From JBBSMX01 sp038232935 (GTDB lineage Bacteria > Bacteroidota > Rhodothermia > Rhodothermales > JANQRZ01): DNA of 56,185 nt. The notes below the pieces were generated by a model that saw only the letters and a program-made list of their open reading frames with translations, had not been told where the DNA came from and made no database searches. The stretch lies in contig JBBSMX010000008.1 of NCBI GenBank assembly GCA_038232935.1, forward strand, positions 1-56,185. Direction: 5' to 3'. Each line of letters begins with the position of its first letter. Within the stretch, counting starts at the first letter, position 1. The position numbers were made by a program, and so were the translations under genes. Below, one piece after another: positions 44,301 through 52,257 of the stretch.

Positions 44301-45800
44301 AGCGGCGAGGACGTTGATCCCGAGGCCGTCGTGCCCGGTCGAGACGGGCTCGACGCGGCTACCCACAATGCGCGCTAGCCCCTTGTTCGTTGCAATCCAG
44401 GGAACGCCAGCGGCGTCGAGCGCCATGTCGTTGACGAAACCGTCTTGGAGGCCGTCTTTGGTCGTCCAGGACTGCATCGTGCCGTCGGGGCGGCGGAGGG
44501 TGACGCCTTTGCGCGTGCCGATCCAGAGGTTGCCCTTGGCGTCCTGACGGAGCATGAGGATCGAGGTGGCGGCGAGGCCGTCGTTCTCGGTCATCACCTG
44601 CATCCGCCCGGGCCCCCGGTAGTGGATCAGGCCACGGCTGGTGCCGAGCCAGAGACCGCCGTCCGGGTGCGGCAGGATGCTGTTAATGTTGAGCTCCCAC
44701 GGCAGCGCGATCTGCTCGAACCGCGCGGCATCGTTCAGGCGGAAGAGCCCCGTATCCGTCCCCGTCCAGATCATCTCGTCGATCTCGGCGACGTACCAGA
44801 CGATGGGGTCGGTGAGGCCGCTCGTCGCGTCGAAGTGGGCGAAGGCTTCGTTGGGGAGCATCCATGCGCCCTGGGCGCGCGGGCCTATCCACACCTCGCC
44901 CGTCTGCCCGATGTGGAGGCTGGTGATGGGTACCGCCGGCAGACCGTTCTCCGACGAGAAGCGGATGCCGAGCGGCGCGCCTGACGCGGCCCCATCGAAA
45001 CGGGCGACCTGCCCCGTCTCGGTCCCGACCCAGACGCGGTCTTTCGTGTCGGTCGCCAGGGTCCTCGCCTTTGCCAGCCCGTCGGAGCGCGTGAAGGGGC
45101 GAGGCATGACCTGACCCTCCGGAGTGACGTGGGCGAGGCCCTGTGCACCCAGCACCCAGACCCCGCTCTGCGGCGCAGGGGCGAGCGCAAACGGCCCAGC
45201 CGGAAGCAAGCCGGCGGCGACGGTGCGGGCCACGCGCCCCTCCGCCAGGTAGGCCAGCCCGGCCGAGGTGAGCACCCAGGCGCGGGTACCGGACGAGGTC
45301 ATCGCCAGGACTGTGTCGCTCGGCAGGCCGTCGGCCTTCGTGAGGGCACCGATCGGTTCGCGCTGCTTGAGGTTCTGGATGCGATGGAGGCCATGCTCGC
45401 CGTCGGAGATCCAAACGTGCTGCCCCTCCGCCGCCATGTGCTTCGCCCGCTCGATGAGGCCCTCGCCGACGCGCTCGAACCGTCCGTCCTCGAACACGGC
45501 CACGCCGTGTGAGGTGGCGGCCCATAAGCGGTCGTTTCCACACACCACGAGGGCGTTGATGCGGTTACTCGGCAGGCCGTCTTCGACCGTGTAGGTCGTA
45601 AACGTCAGACCGTCGAAGCGGGCCAGACCGGCCTCGGTCCCGAACCAGGCGTAGCCCTGGGCGTCCTCCACGATCTCGTAGACGTCGAGCTGCGGTAGGC
45701 CGTCGGCTACGCCGTAGGAGCGAAGCGGGTACTGTTGGGCTTGGGTCGTGGCCGCTCCCAGGATGACGAACCAGAGAGCTGCGAGGCGAAATCGGAGCAT
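41376..45800 (-). CDS. Hybrid two-component histidine kinase with propeller sensor, two receivers and HPt
   Basis: A 1474-residue sensor. Signal peptide (about 1-21), then a periplasmic two-component-regulator propeller (about 25-640) of repeats such as WIGTRKGVTLRRPDG and GLWLGTSRGLIHY, a Y_Y_Y domain (about 690-765), one transmembrane helix (FLASAVLGLLGLVLGIY, near 775), and a coiled stretch. HisKA has the phospho-His in FLATMSHEIRTPLNGVIG (about 833), HATPase has LLSNAVKFTDTG and DTGIG with GGTGLGLSI. Receiver 1 has LAFLDFHMPDMDG (about 1113), receiver 2 VVLMDLRMPRLDG (about 1263), and the HPt His lies in AAHSIKTLGAMLGA (about 1396). There is no DNA-binding domain, so output passes by phosphorelay to another protein. 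No partner is adjacent. Confidence 0.95.
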   Translation of the reverse strand: MLRFRLAALWFVILGAATTQAQQYPLRSYGVADGLPQLDVYEIVEDAQGYAWFGTEAGLARFDGLTFTTYTVEDGLPSNRINALVVCGNDRLWAATSHGVAVFEDGRFERVGEGLIERAKHMAAEGQHVWISDGEHGLHRIQNLKQREPIGALTKADGLPSDTVLAMTSSGTRAWVLTSAGLAYLAEGRVARTVAAGLLPAGPFALAPAPQSGVWVLGAQGLAHVTPEGQVMPRPFTRSDGLAKARTLATDTKDRVWVGTETGQVARFDGAASGAPLGIRFSSENGLPAVPITSLHIGQTGEVWIGPRAQGAWMLPNEAFAHFDATSGLTDPIVWYVAEIDEMIWTGTDTGLFRLNDAARFEQIALPWELNINSILPHPDGGLWLGTSRGLIHYRGPGRMQVMTENDGLAATSILMLRQDAKGNLWIGTRKGVTLRRPDGTMQSWTTKDGLQDGFVNDMALDAAGVPWIATNKGLARIVGSRVEPVSTGHDGLGINVLAAAPDGSIWGGFADHGLMHFAPGTTRNPALHPLAGRLRGATTYSLSFGPKGELWAGTNRGIARFDLRNETLGEALPFTLYDASRGFMAVEANQGAALWDSHGRLWVGTPSGLTCFDPNALPTARPPRLHLDSLRLSGGTDWHAFAESTDERGLPVGLQLPPELNYLSVAFTGIDLGAPKGLRYQYGLAAGGEAEPAEWSPLVTSKTALFSNLAPGRYTFHVRAQSADGLWTPAPERLAFTITPPFWRTPWFLASAVLGLLGLVLGIYNRKTALYRVRQRELSDAVERRTAELRAEKERVEATNRQLGETNAALDRARTEALAAAKAKSEFLATMSHEIRTPLNGVIGMTGHLLDTDLGEEQFEFASVIRSSGEGLLAIINDVLDFSKIEAGMLELEEQPFEVRACFEDALDLVAHRAAEKRIELAYDVDEDVPYMASGDATRLRQIVVNLLSNAVKFTDTGEVVLTAVPTSDGALHVAVRDTGIGVAQDRLVHLFEEFTQADTSTTRRYGGTGLGLSIAKQLTEAMGGTIAAESEPGVGSTFSITVPIAALPDERPPLPCRGATSLADRRVLIVDDNDTNRRILALQTTKWGGESVAVPSAAAALALIDAGETFDLAFLDFHMPDMDGAELAAVLAERCPSLPLVMLSSVQERPRVASGLLADSLLKPVKPSQLCRVAVRVLQPASEPAVFLSESSTDMHAPSPSSPAPAAFPLRILVAEDNLVNQRVIGLALRRLGYRADMVADGEEALDALHRSAYDVVLMDLRMPRLDGLEATRRLRADAALTQPRVIAMTADVTSDKREACFAAGMDGFLGKPIDQEAFRDALSRVAADVTTPSEDAPPSAPVAFPELLEQAGGDAEFYGSLLGDLHDSLAEEVQRVVACLGENDAESAGRAAHSIKTLGAMLGADTLVSRAKTMQDACDAENLDAAVTVLLPFNGAARDVLEAVASELAESGSAPCSVPAMPSLARVTNGG

Positions 45801-46009
45801 TAGGGCAAGGGGAACGGGAGGTGCGCTGCCGAGGCGAACGTGTCCCTCACATATCGCCCTGAGACGGACCGCAGTTAAGTCTCCACGTCCGACTCATCAC
45901 CTTCTACAGGTCTATCCCACCTCCTCCCGCCGCGATGGGGAAGAACTCGGGACCGCCTTCTCTGCCGAGCGCAGACGCCGGAAAGCAGCGGGCTGATCCA
46001 TTATCCTTC

Positions 46010-46145
46010 GCTCCAGCCACGGGTCGAAAAGCGGCGCGCGGAGTTGCTCGGCGAGTAGATCGAGCACGTCCGGCAGGTTGCCGCGAAGGGCATGGCCGGA
46101 GAACCCATAGCGGAGGCCGTTGGCACTGAAGTGGAGTTGGACGCC
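46010..46145 (-). pseudogene. Fragment of an M16 (insulinase-like) peptidase
   Basis: The minus-strand frame codes SANGLRYGFSGHALRGNLPD followed by VLDLLAEQLRAPLFD, the conserved helix of M16 zinc peptidases in which a second half-domain scores barrier function (from memory: LLAEQLR.P.F). About 45 residues survive of about 420. Both ends run into unrelated codons. It fills part of 45801-46188, the only stretch over 300 bases with no intact gene; nothing else was seen there. Confidence 0.45.
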
Positions 46146-46188
46146 GCGGTCCTCCTCTTCACAGCCCCCTCTACACCCGAAGGGGCTC

Positions 46189-46653
46189 TCACTCCGCAAC
46201 GGCCGCGATGCACTCGACCTCCACCCGCGCGCCGAGGGCCAGCCCGTTCGCCCCGAGCGCGCTCCGGGCGGGATAGGGCGCGGTGAAGAAGGTCCGGTAG
46301 ACCTCGTTGAACGCGCCCCACTCTGCGATGTCGGCCAGCATCACCGTGCATTTGACGACGTTGTTCAGCGCGAGGCCGTGAGCATCGAGCGTGGCCGCGA
46401 TGTTCTCCATCGTCTGCCGCGTCTCAGCTTCGATGCCGCCGGGAGCCAGTTCCATCCTGCCGGGGATAACCCCGACCATACCCGACAGGAACACGAGGCA
46501 ACCGACACGCACGGCTTCCGAGAACGGGAGACCCGTCGGGAGCACGGCCCCAGCGTTGAGGTACTCGACGGGCTCCCGGTCGGGCGCTTGAGCAGAAGAT
46601 GAGGCGCTCGGGAGGACGGCACCGAGCATCAGGATGAGAGCGATGAAGCGCAT
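46189..46653 (-). CDS. RidA-family protein, secreted
   Basis: A 154-residue YjgF/YER057c/UK114-like protein. A signal peptide (MRFIALILMLGAVLPSASSSAQ) precedes the fold: FSEAVRVGCLVFLSGMVGVIPG, then ETRQTMENIAATLDAHGLALNNVVKCTVMLADI and ARVEVECIAAV, where the Arg is the conserved imine-binding one. RidA proteins deaminate reactive enamines or imines; a periplasmic form is less usual. I chose the ATG at 46653 because the signal peptide starts there. Confidence 0.87.
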   Translation of the reverse strand: MRFIALILMLGAVLPSASSSAQAPDREPVEYLNAGAVLPTGLPFSEAVRVGCLVFLSGMVGVIPGRMELAPGGIEAETRQTMENIAATLDAHGLALNNVVKCTVMLADIAEWGAFNEVYRTFFTAPYPARSALGANGLALGARVEVECIAAVAE

Positions 46654-46738
46654 GGTTCGCGAGGTTGAGTGAAACAAGACCGACGGCGAGCGTGGCGGCG
46701 CGGGGCTCTGCGCCGCCGCCGTACAAAGCGATGCCACG

Positions 46739-47632
46739 CTAGTGCCCGCCCCACGTCTTCTCCCCTGCCTCGACGCGAAACGGCAGGCGGTTCTGCGGCG
46801 GCGGCAACGGGCACGTCGCGTAGGGCGTGAACACGCACGGCGGGTTGTACGCCCGGTTGAAGTCGACGACCGTCCGCCCCTCGTCGGGCGCATCGACGTA
46901 GACGAAGCGCCCGCCGCCGTAGGTGGCACCCCCATTCGTGGCATCGCCGAAGACGACGAAGTACTGGTCATCGCCGGGTTCGCCCGTCACGTCGAGGCGG
47001 TGCTCGCTGCCGTCGTGCGTGAAGACGAGGGCACCGGGCGAGGGGGAGTCCTCCGGCACGCCCGTGATGGAAGGAATCGTGAGCGTGCGCGGCGGGTCGT
47101 ACGGCTCGAAGCGCGCATCGAGACGCCAGCCCGCGTCGGGCGCGAACGTCGCGATCCCGTCGAAGTCGCGGAGCGTCGCGCTCTCGGCGTCACGGAGGCG
47201 GATGCCCAGCCCCCGGCTGCGGCGGATCGCGTGCCAGCTCAACGACCCGAGCTCGACGACCGTCGGAGCGCCGTCGCTGTCATCGGTGAGCGTGATTTCC
47301 TCGACCGGCGTGCCTTCGTGCAGAACGTCCACCCCGTCCGCCACGCGCAGCGTCACGGTGTCGTCCGCGACCACGAGCGTGCCGACGCGCGCCGGTGCCT
47401 TTGGCGGAAAGACGACCGCGTTCGACGAGTCGAAGCCGACGGTGTGCGCGCCGTCCTCCAGCCAGTAGAGCCCGGCGAGCGAGAGCCACCCGTCAGGCTG
47501 CCGCAGGCGGTCGAGCCGCCCGGTGTGCCAGTCGTCCCACTCCGTGCGGAAGTCGGGGTCGGGCGCATCCGGCGTGTCGGACGCGCAGCCGACGAGGAGC
47601 AGGGGCAGCAGCATGAGGAGCCAGAGATTCAT
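46739..47632 (-). CDS. DUF1684 lipoprotein
   Basis: A 297-residue lipoprotein: lipobox LLVGC at residue about 15, then the DUF1684 pattern WLSLAGLYWLEDGAHTVGFDSS, ARVGTLVVADDTVTLR, a central TFAPDAGWRLDARFEPYDPP, and the family C-terminus FVYVDAPDEGRTVVDFNRAYNPPCVFTPYATCPLPPPQNRL. The conserved Asp/Asn/Pro/Tyr/Cys positions are intact; function is unknown. I chose the ATG at 47632, which has the signal peptide. It lies 85 bases upstream of the RidA gene on the same strand. Confidence 0.86.
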   Translation of the reverse strand: MNLWLLMLLPLLLVGCASDTPDAPDPDFRTEWDDWHTGRLDRLRQPDGWLSLAGLYWLEDGAHTVGFDSSNAVVFPPKAPARVGTLVVADDTVTLRVADGVDVLHEGTPVEEITLTDDSDGAPTVVELGSLSWHAIRRSRGLGIRLRDAESATLRDFDGIATFAPDAGWRLDARFEPYDPPRTLTIPSITGVPEDSPSPGALVFTHDGSEHRLDVTGEPGDDQYFVVFGDATNGGATYGGGRFVYVDAPDEGRTVVDFNRAYNPPCVFTPYATCPLPPPQNRLPFRVEAGEKTWGGH

Positions 47633-47763
47633 GGGAGGACCACCGCTAGCGTTGCCTACAGGCGCGAACGCTGCAAGGTACACGTGGACACTCAGAAAAC
47701 GCAGGGGCACTCGGCGACGGGTGCATGATCGGATGCGCGCACGTTTGAACTAAAGCTCCCGCC

Positions 47764-47793
47764 CACTCAGCGTTCGCTTGGGAACGACGAGTG
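47764..47793 (-). terminator. Hairpin after the NmrA-like gene
   Basis: CACTC-2-CGTTC-6-GAACG-2-GAGTG, a two-step stem, 36 bases after the stop at 47829. On the minus strand it is followed by GGGCGGGAGCTTTAG, with a poor T run, so it is a weak terminator candidate. Confidence 0.35.
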
Positions 47794-47828
47794 AGCCGGA
47801 GCATAGCTCGGAAAACCGTTCGCCGGGG

Positions 47829-48779
47829 CTACTGAACGGGAATCTGGTCGGCGTGCTGCGCCAGCCAGTCGTCGAGGCTCTGCAAATCGGGGTTCAGCGA
47901 GCGGGCCGTGTCGAGGTCGCGCGCACCGGAGTAGGACTCGTTGAAGTCGCGCTTGTACTCGTACATGTTGCCCATCTCGTCGGCCCCGTCGAAGCCGAAG
48001 CTGCGGTAGACGTCGGCGGGCACGTCGTTGTAGCGCACCTCCTCGCCGAGGGATCGGCTCAACGCCGCGGCCATCTCTTCGCCCGTCGGATGCCCTCCGG
48101 CGGCCCCGATCGTCTGGCCGATCGTGTCGCTGCCGCGCTTGAAGATGCCGTAGGCGATCTTCCCGATGTCTCCGGCGGCGATGCTCGGGAGCTTCTTGTC
48201 GCCCATCGGCATCGTGAGGGCCAGGACGCCGTCCTCGCCGCGCTGGGGACCGGCACCAAAGTAGATGAAGTTCTCCCAGTAGAACGAGGTCACGAGGTAG
48301 GTCGTCGGCACGCCGCGCTCCTCGAAGTACCGGTTCGCCTCGGCCTTGGCGTCGAAGTGCGGGACGTTGTAGTGCTCCTGCAGGACCGGCATCCGGTCGT
48401 CGTCGAGAGGAAGCCGGTCGCGGGTGTCTTCGAACGTCGACCAGATGACGTGCTGAACGCCTGCTGCTTGGGCTGCCTCCGCGAGGTTCTTGGCCTGCGC
48501 CTTCTCTTTCTCCGCCGAGAAATGCTCCCAGAAGTTGGTGACGCAGAACGCGCCGTAGGCTCCGTCGAAGGCCTGCTTCAGGCTCTCGACATCGTCGAGG
48601 TCGGCTTGGACCACCTCGGCCCCGCGGTCAGCGAGGGCGCGGGCAGCATCGGAGTCGGGGTTGCGGGTGATCGCGCGGCAGCGGAAGCCACCGTCGGGGT
48701 CGTCGAGAATGGCGCGGGCGAGGCCGCCGCCCTGGGCACCGGTGGCGCCGACGACGGCGATGATCTTGGAGTCAGACAT
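47829..48779 (-). CDS. NmrA-family NAD(P)-binding protein
   Basis: A 316-residue atypical SDR: GATGAQGGGLARAILDD with the Rossmann Gly pattern, ITRNPDSDAARALADRGAEVVQADLDD, and AYGAFCVTNFWEHFSAEKEK. The catalytic Tyr of classical SDRs is not in place, as in NmrA/HSCARG proteins, which sense NADP(H) redox state or act as quinone reductases. Its upstream region (48780-48894) is AT-rich with a TTGT-TTAG-ACAA palindrome. The start is ATG 48779. Confidence 0.88.
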   Translation of the reverse strand: MSDSKIIAVVGATGAQGGGLARAILDDPDGGFRCRAITRNPDSDAARALADRGAEVVQADLDDVESLKQAFDGAYGAFCVTNFWEHFSAEKEKAQAKNLAEAAQAAGVQHVIWSTFEDTRDRLPLDDDRMPVLQEHYNVPHFDAKAEANRYFEERGVPTTYLVTSFYWENFIYFGAGPQRGEDGVLALTMPMGDKKLPSIAAGDIGKIAYGIFKRGSDTIGQTIGAAGGHPTGEEMAAALSRSLGEEVRYNDVPADVYRSFGFDGADEMGNMYEYKRDFNESYSGARDLDTARSLNPDLQSLDDWLAQHADQIPVQ

Positions 48780-48795
48780 GGCTTGTATGGGTTTT

Positions 48796-48813
48796 ATTGT
48801 TTAGACAAGCAAT
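48796..48813. promoter_or_regulatory. Candidate operator upstream of NmrA-like gene
   Basis: ATTG and CAAT flank TTGT-TTAG-ACAA, an inverted repeat centred about 26 bases before the start. Such sites in front of NmrA/QorB genes are often bound by HxlR-type repressors; none is encoded nearby. Confidence 0.4.
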
Positions 48814-48894
48814 CTACACAACCCTCCCCTATAAGCAACCTTAAATGAAAAAAACGAGAGCGTCATCTCCGACGGAAGGATGCCCGACGCCTTA

Positions 48895-49837
48895 GGGCCT
48901 ATCCGAAAAGGTAGTCATCGGCGGTGAGCGGGCACCTCCGCCATACGATCACTGCACACGCGATGTGGAGGAGGCCGAGGTAGTTCGACGCCTTCTTCTC
49001 CCACCGCACGAGCAGCCGCCTGAACCGGTTCATCCACGAGTGCGTCCCTTCCACCACCCATCGCCGTGCCCGGTACCCCGGCAGCGTGAGCGCCACGCGC
49101 TCCTGCCCTCGGCCCAGGATGTGGCTCCGGTACCCGGCCGCGCTGAGTGCCGAGCGCACGTCGTCGTAGTCCTTGTCCGCGCACAGGTGCTGCTCGGACT
49201 CGAACGAGACCACCGGCCGCGAGTCGAGCACGGCGTCTACCTGGGTCTTGTCGTGCCGGTTGGCCCCGGTGACGACGAGTCCGACGGGGAGTCCGTGCCC
49301 CTCGGTCCCGCCCCGCCGAGGCGGGCGGGGAGATGGCGCTTCGTGCCGGATTTGCCCCTGTCGGTCGGATTCGGGCCGGTCGCCGCCCCGCCGAGCGGGG
49401 CCTTCGTCATCGCGCCGTCGAGGGCTTGCCATGTCCAGTCGAGGCCGACCGAGGCATCGAACTCGAGGAGCCCCGTGGCCCAAAGCCGCTCGAAGACGCC
49501 GGCCTCGGCCCACTCCTGAAAGCGGTCGTGGACGGTCGAGGGCGCACCGAGGCAGCGCGGGAGGGCCTTCCACTGGATGCCGGTGGTGAGCACGTAGAAG
49601 ATGGCGGCGAACATCTGGTGATCGGGCTCGCGGGGTCGTCCGCCGCCGGGCGGCTCGGGCAAGAGCGGCTCGACGGCGGCCCAGAGTTCGGGCGTAGGGA
49701 GGAAGCGAGCGTCGATCTGCGTGTGGTAGTCGGTGCTACTTTGGGGCGGTGCAGGCGTCGTCATGGCAAGCGAGAGGGAGGTTGAAGTCTCTCAAGCTAG
49801 CCAGACGCGGGGCCTGCGCCTCTTTTCGGATAGGCCC
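48895..49837 (-). mobile_element. IS5-family insertion sequence, 943 bp
   Basis: Terminal inverted repeats GGGCCTATCCGAAAAG at both ends, with a 3-bp target duplication TTA (48892-48894 and 49838-49840). It carries one transposase in two frames and no passenger. Confidence 0.85.
48899..49764 (-). pseudogene. IS5-family transposase, frameshifted
   Basis: DDE transposase in two reading frames. The first, from ATG 49764, codes LWAAVEPLLPEPPGGGRP, TGIQWKALPRCLGAPSTVHDRF and the first catalytic Asp in LDGAMTKAPLGG. The second frame, a -1 shift near 49307-49329, continues GHGLPVGLVVTGANRHDK (second Asp in LCADKDYDD) and RRWVVEGTHSWMNRFRRLLVRWEK with the final Glu. At the switch lies a 23-base GC palindrome (49307-49329) that partly duplicates 49383-49402 upstream. 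Without it the frame would read on through a normal family sequence, so it is more likely an inactivating insertion than a programmed frameshift. Confidence 0.8.
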
Positions 49838-49933
49838 TTAAGGTGTTCGATGCAATTCGATGCAAGCGGTATCGGCGGCCTGAGCGCTCGCGCACGGGGC
49901 CAATCCGGCGACACAAGCGAACAAGAGACGCAT
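49838..49933 (-). other. Short ORF with signal-peptide-like start at the IS edge
   Basis: ATG at 49933 opens MRLLFACVAGLAPCASAQA, a plausible secretory signal, then 12 more codons to a TAA formed by the IS target site. The stop also exists in the uninterrupted site, so the IS did not cut a longer gene here. It may be a remnant or noise. The rest of the gap 49838-50002 shows nothing else. Confidence 0.25.
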
Positions 49934-50002
49934 GAGGTGGAAGGACGAGGTAGTATCGGGAACAGAGGTTGAGTGGTGGAGGCGGTGGACTGAAGGGCAA
50001 GC

Positions 50003-52228
50003 TTACAGCGCGAACGTATACGTGTATTTCGCCAGGACGGCGCGCTGGTTCGTGAGGGGCCGGCCCGTCGAGGCGCGCAGCCGGTCCGTGTTGAAGCCCC
50101 AGTTGACGACGAGGTACAGATCGCTGCCCTCGCGCGGGTTGTAGCGGAGGCGGAGGTTGGCGAGTCCCGCGTCGGCGGCGCTGTTGACCTGGAGGAAGGA
50201 CGCGAGCGACCAGCGTGTATCGAGCGCGGCTCGCACGCGGAGGCGGCCGACGTGCGCCGTGAAGCTCTGGTCCCGGTCCGGGAAGGCGATGCGATTGAGT
50301 TCGTAGGTGCCGCTGAGGGTGAGGTGCTTCGAGACGACCCACGTCGGCGAGGTACCGGCCGTGGCGCGCCAGCCGTCGTAGAAGGCACCCCCGCCCGCGT
50401 TGACGCTCGTCCGTAGCGGCTGGCCGCCGGGCGTGTCGTAGCCCACGCTCGCGGCGGCGAAGGTGTACGCCCCCGGCAACACCTCCACGTCGTCCGCCAG
50501 CGAGAAGCCCTCGCGCAGATCGTCGTAGGTCACGTCCACGCTGCCAGTGATCGACGCGGCCGAGGCGAACACGCCATCCCACGAGAGGGTCGACTCCACC
50601 GTTTCGACGGTGCCGTCGGCGTTGCGCAGATACGTCCCGCTGCCGAGCAGCACCTGATGCCGGGCGAACGGAGAACGCGGTCCCGGTCCCCAGCCCCGCC
50701 AGAGCTTCGCACCCCCAAGCGTAAAGTCTTCCCGCAGTTCGAAGCCCACATCCGGACGGTAGACCCGACCCGCCCGCTCGACCTTCGCGGCGTAGCCGAA
50801 TCCGGTGTACGCGCGGCTCTCGATGGAGGCGCGCAGCCGCGTGTTGTCCAGCAGAGACACGTCCCCGGCCGCATCGTCGAAGGTCTGCGCCCACCGCAAC
50901 TCGGCATAGGCGTTGTCGGCGACGCGGATGTCACTGTCGAGGCCGTAAGCGACGTTGTAGGTTCCGTCTTCGCCGAGCCGGCTCGTGAGCATCCCACCGG
51001 CCGTCGAGTAGGCGTTGAAGGCCTGCCGGCGCAGGCGCAGCACGCCGACGTTCTCGGACGGCAGGACGTCGACCGGCTCCAGCCCCGTCCTCCTGCGCGC
51101 CGTCTGGAGGTCGATCACGCCCACGTCCCACGCCCCGACGCGTCCGACGACACGCCCGCCGCCGAGCAGCCGCACCGCCTCGCCGTCGTTCAGCCCGATC
51201 CGGCGGCTGTAGAAGAGCCGGTTCGAGCTTCCGAAGTCGAAGTCAAACAGGTTCGCGCGCTCCAGGAAGAACTGCCGCTTCTCGGGGAAGAAGAGCGAGA
51301 AGCGCGTCAGGTTGACCTGCTGGTTGTCGGCCTCAACCTGGGCGAAGTCCGTGTTGAGCGTGAGGTCGAGCGTGAGGTTGTCGGTCAGGCTCATCTTGAG
51401 GTCGCCGCCGAGTTCGGTGACGGCGTCGTCGGTGCGGACGTAGGCCGCCTCGGCATCATCGGGATCGAACGACTGGCCGAGTCCCCCGAGGGCATAGGGC
51501 GTGAGGTACACCGACCGCTGCGAAGTCACGCCCTCGAACACGACTTTCTGGAACTGAGACGACTTGTTGAAGCTCCAGAATCCCCAGTTCGGTGGAATGG
51601 CCGGGAAGAGGTCCATCTCATTCTTCTTGCCGAGGTAGCGCCACGCGGTGAGGCCCATCACCACGCGGCCGTCCACGGGCTGGAAGCGGAGGCTGGAGAA
51701 CGGAACGCGCATCTCGGCGAACCACCCCTCAGGCGTGATGGTCGCCTCAGCGTCCCAGAACGTGTTCCACGTGTCGTCGATCTCGCCGAGGTCGTCGGCC
51801 ATCGTGCCATCGGTGCGCGAGCCGGTGGGCGTGGTCCAGAACCCGACGCCCGTCTGGTTGTCGTTGTAGGTGTCGAGGACGAGGCCGAGATAGTCCGTCC
51901 CGAGCGTGTTGATGTCGCGCTGGAAGGAGGCGGCGAAGACGGCCTCGGTCGGGGCGTAGCAGCGGCACGAGACGTAGACGAACGCGTCGTCGTAGGTCAG
52001 CCGGATCTCGGTCGGCTCCGACGGCTCCTCGCCGAAGGCGGGCCAGTGCGTGACCAGCGGGAGCGGCGCCACCGCGTCCCAGGCCGCCTCGTCCACCCGC
52101 CCGTCGAGCGTGATCGGCCCGACGAGGCGCGGGACGACGAAGAGTTGGTGGGCCGACGGGTCGCGGTCGGCCTGCGCCACGGCGAGGCCGGGAAGGAGGA
52201 AGGCGAGGATTGCGCAGGCACGAAGCAT
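50003..52228 (-). CDS. DUF5916 / CBM9-like outer membrane protein
   Basis: A 741-residue outer-membrane protein. A signal peptide (MLRACAILAFLLPGLAVAQ) is followed by a CBM9-like beta-sandwich (about 30-220; ITLDGRVDEAAWDAVAPLP, ALDTYNDN-type strand, and WFAEMRVPFSSLRF) and a DUF5916 barrel (about 240-741) with the family landmark LTLNTDFAQVEADNQQVNLTRFSLFFPEKRQFFLE. It ends in aromatic/hydrophobic strands (YTYTFAL). The function is unknown; relatives occur in many copies in marine Bacteroidota and often accompany peptidases. It has no clear operon partner. Confidence 0.9.
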   Translation of the reverse strand: MLRACAILAFLLPGLAVAQADRDPSAHQLFVVPRLVGPITLDGRVDEAAWDAVAPLPLVTHWPAFGEEPSEPTEIRLTYDDAFVYVSCRCYAPTEAVFAASFQRDINTLGTDYLGLVLDTYNDNQTGVGFWTTPTGSRTDGTMADDLGEIDDTWNTFWDAEATITPEGWFAEMRVPFSSLRFQPVDGRVVMGLTAWRYLGKKNEMDLFPAIPPNWGFWSFNKSSQFQKVVFEGVTSQRSVYLTPYALGGLGQSFDPDDAEAAYVRTDDAVTELGGDLKMSLTDNLTLDLTLNTDFAQVEADNQQVNLTRFSLFFPEKRQFFLERANLFDFDFGSSNRLFYSRRIGLNDGEAVRLLGGGRVVGRVGAWDVGVIDLQTARRRTGLEPVDVLPSENVGVLRLRRQAFNAYSTAGGMLTSRLGEDGTYNVAYGLDSDIRVADNAYAELRWAQTFDDAAGDVSLLDNTRLRASIESRAYTGFGYAAKVERAGRVYRPDVGFELREDFTLGGAKLWRGWGPGPRSPFARHQVLLGSGTYLRNADGTVETVESTLSWDGVFASAASITGSVDVTYDDLREGFSLADDVEVLPGAYTFAAASVGYDTPGGQPLRTSVNAGGGAFYDGWRATAGTSPTWVVSKHLTLSGTYELNRIAFPDRDQSFTAHVGRLRVRAALDTRWSLASFLQVNSAADAGLANLRLRYNPREGSDLYLVVNWGFNTDRLRASTGRPLTNQRAVLAKYTYTFAL

Positions 52229-52257
52229 AGGTAGGGGGAGGCAGCGTGGGGAGGGAG

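Noticed and set aside
49290..49330. Programmed -1 frameshift in the IS5 transposase
   Set aside because: No slippery heptamer is present and the switch sits on a duplicated GC palindrome, so an inactivating insertion is more likely.
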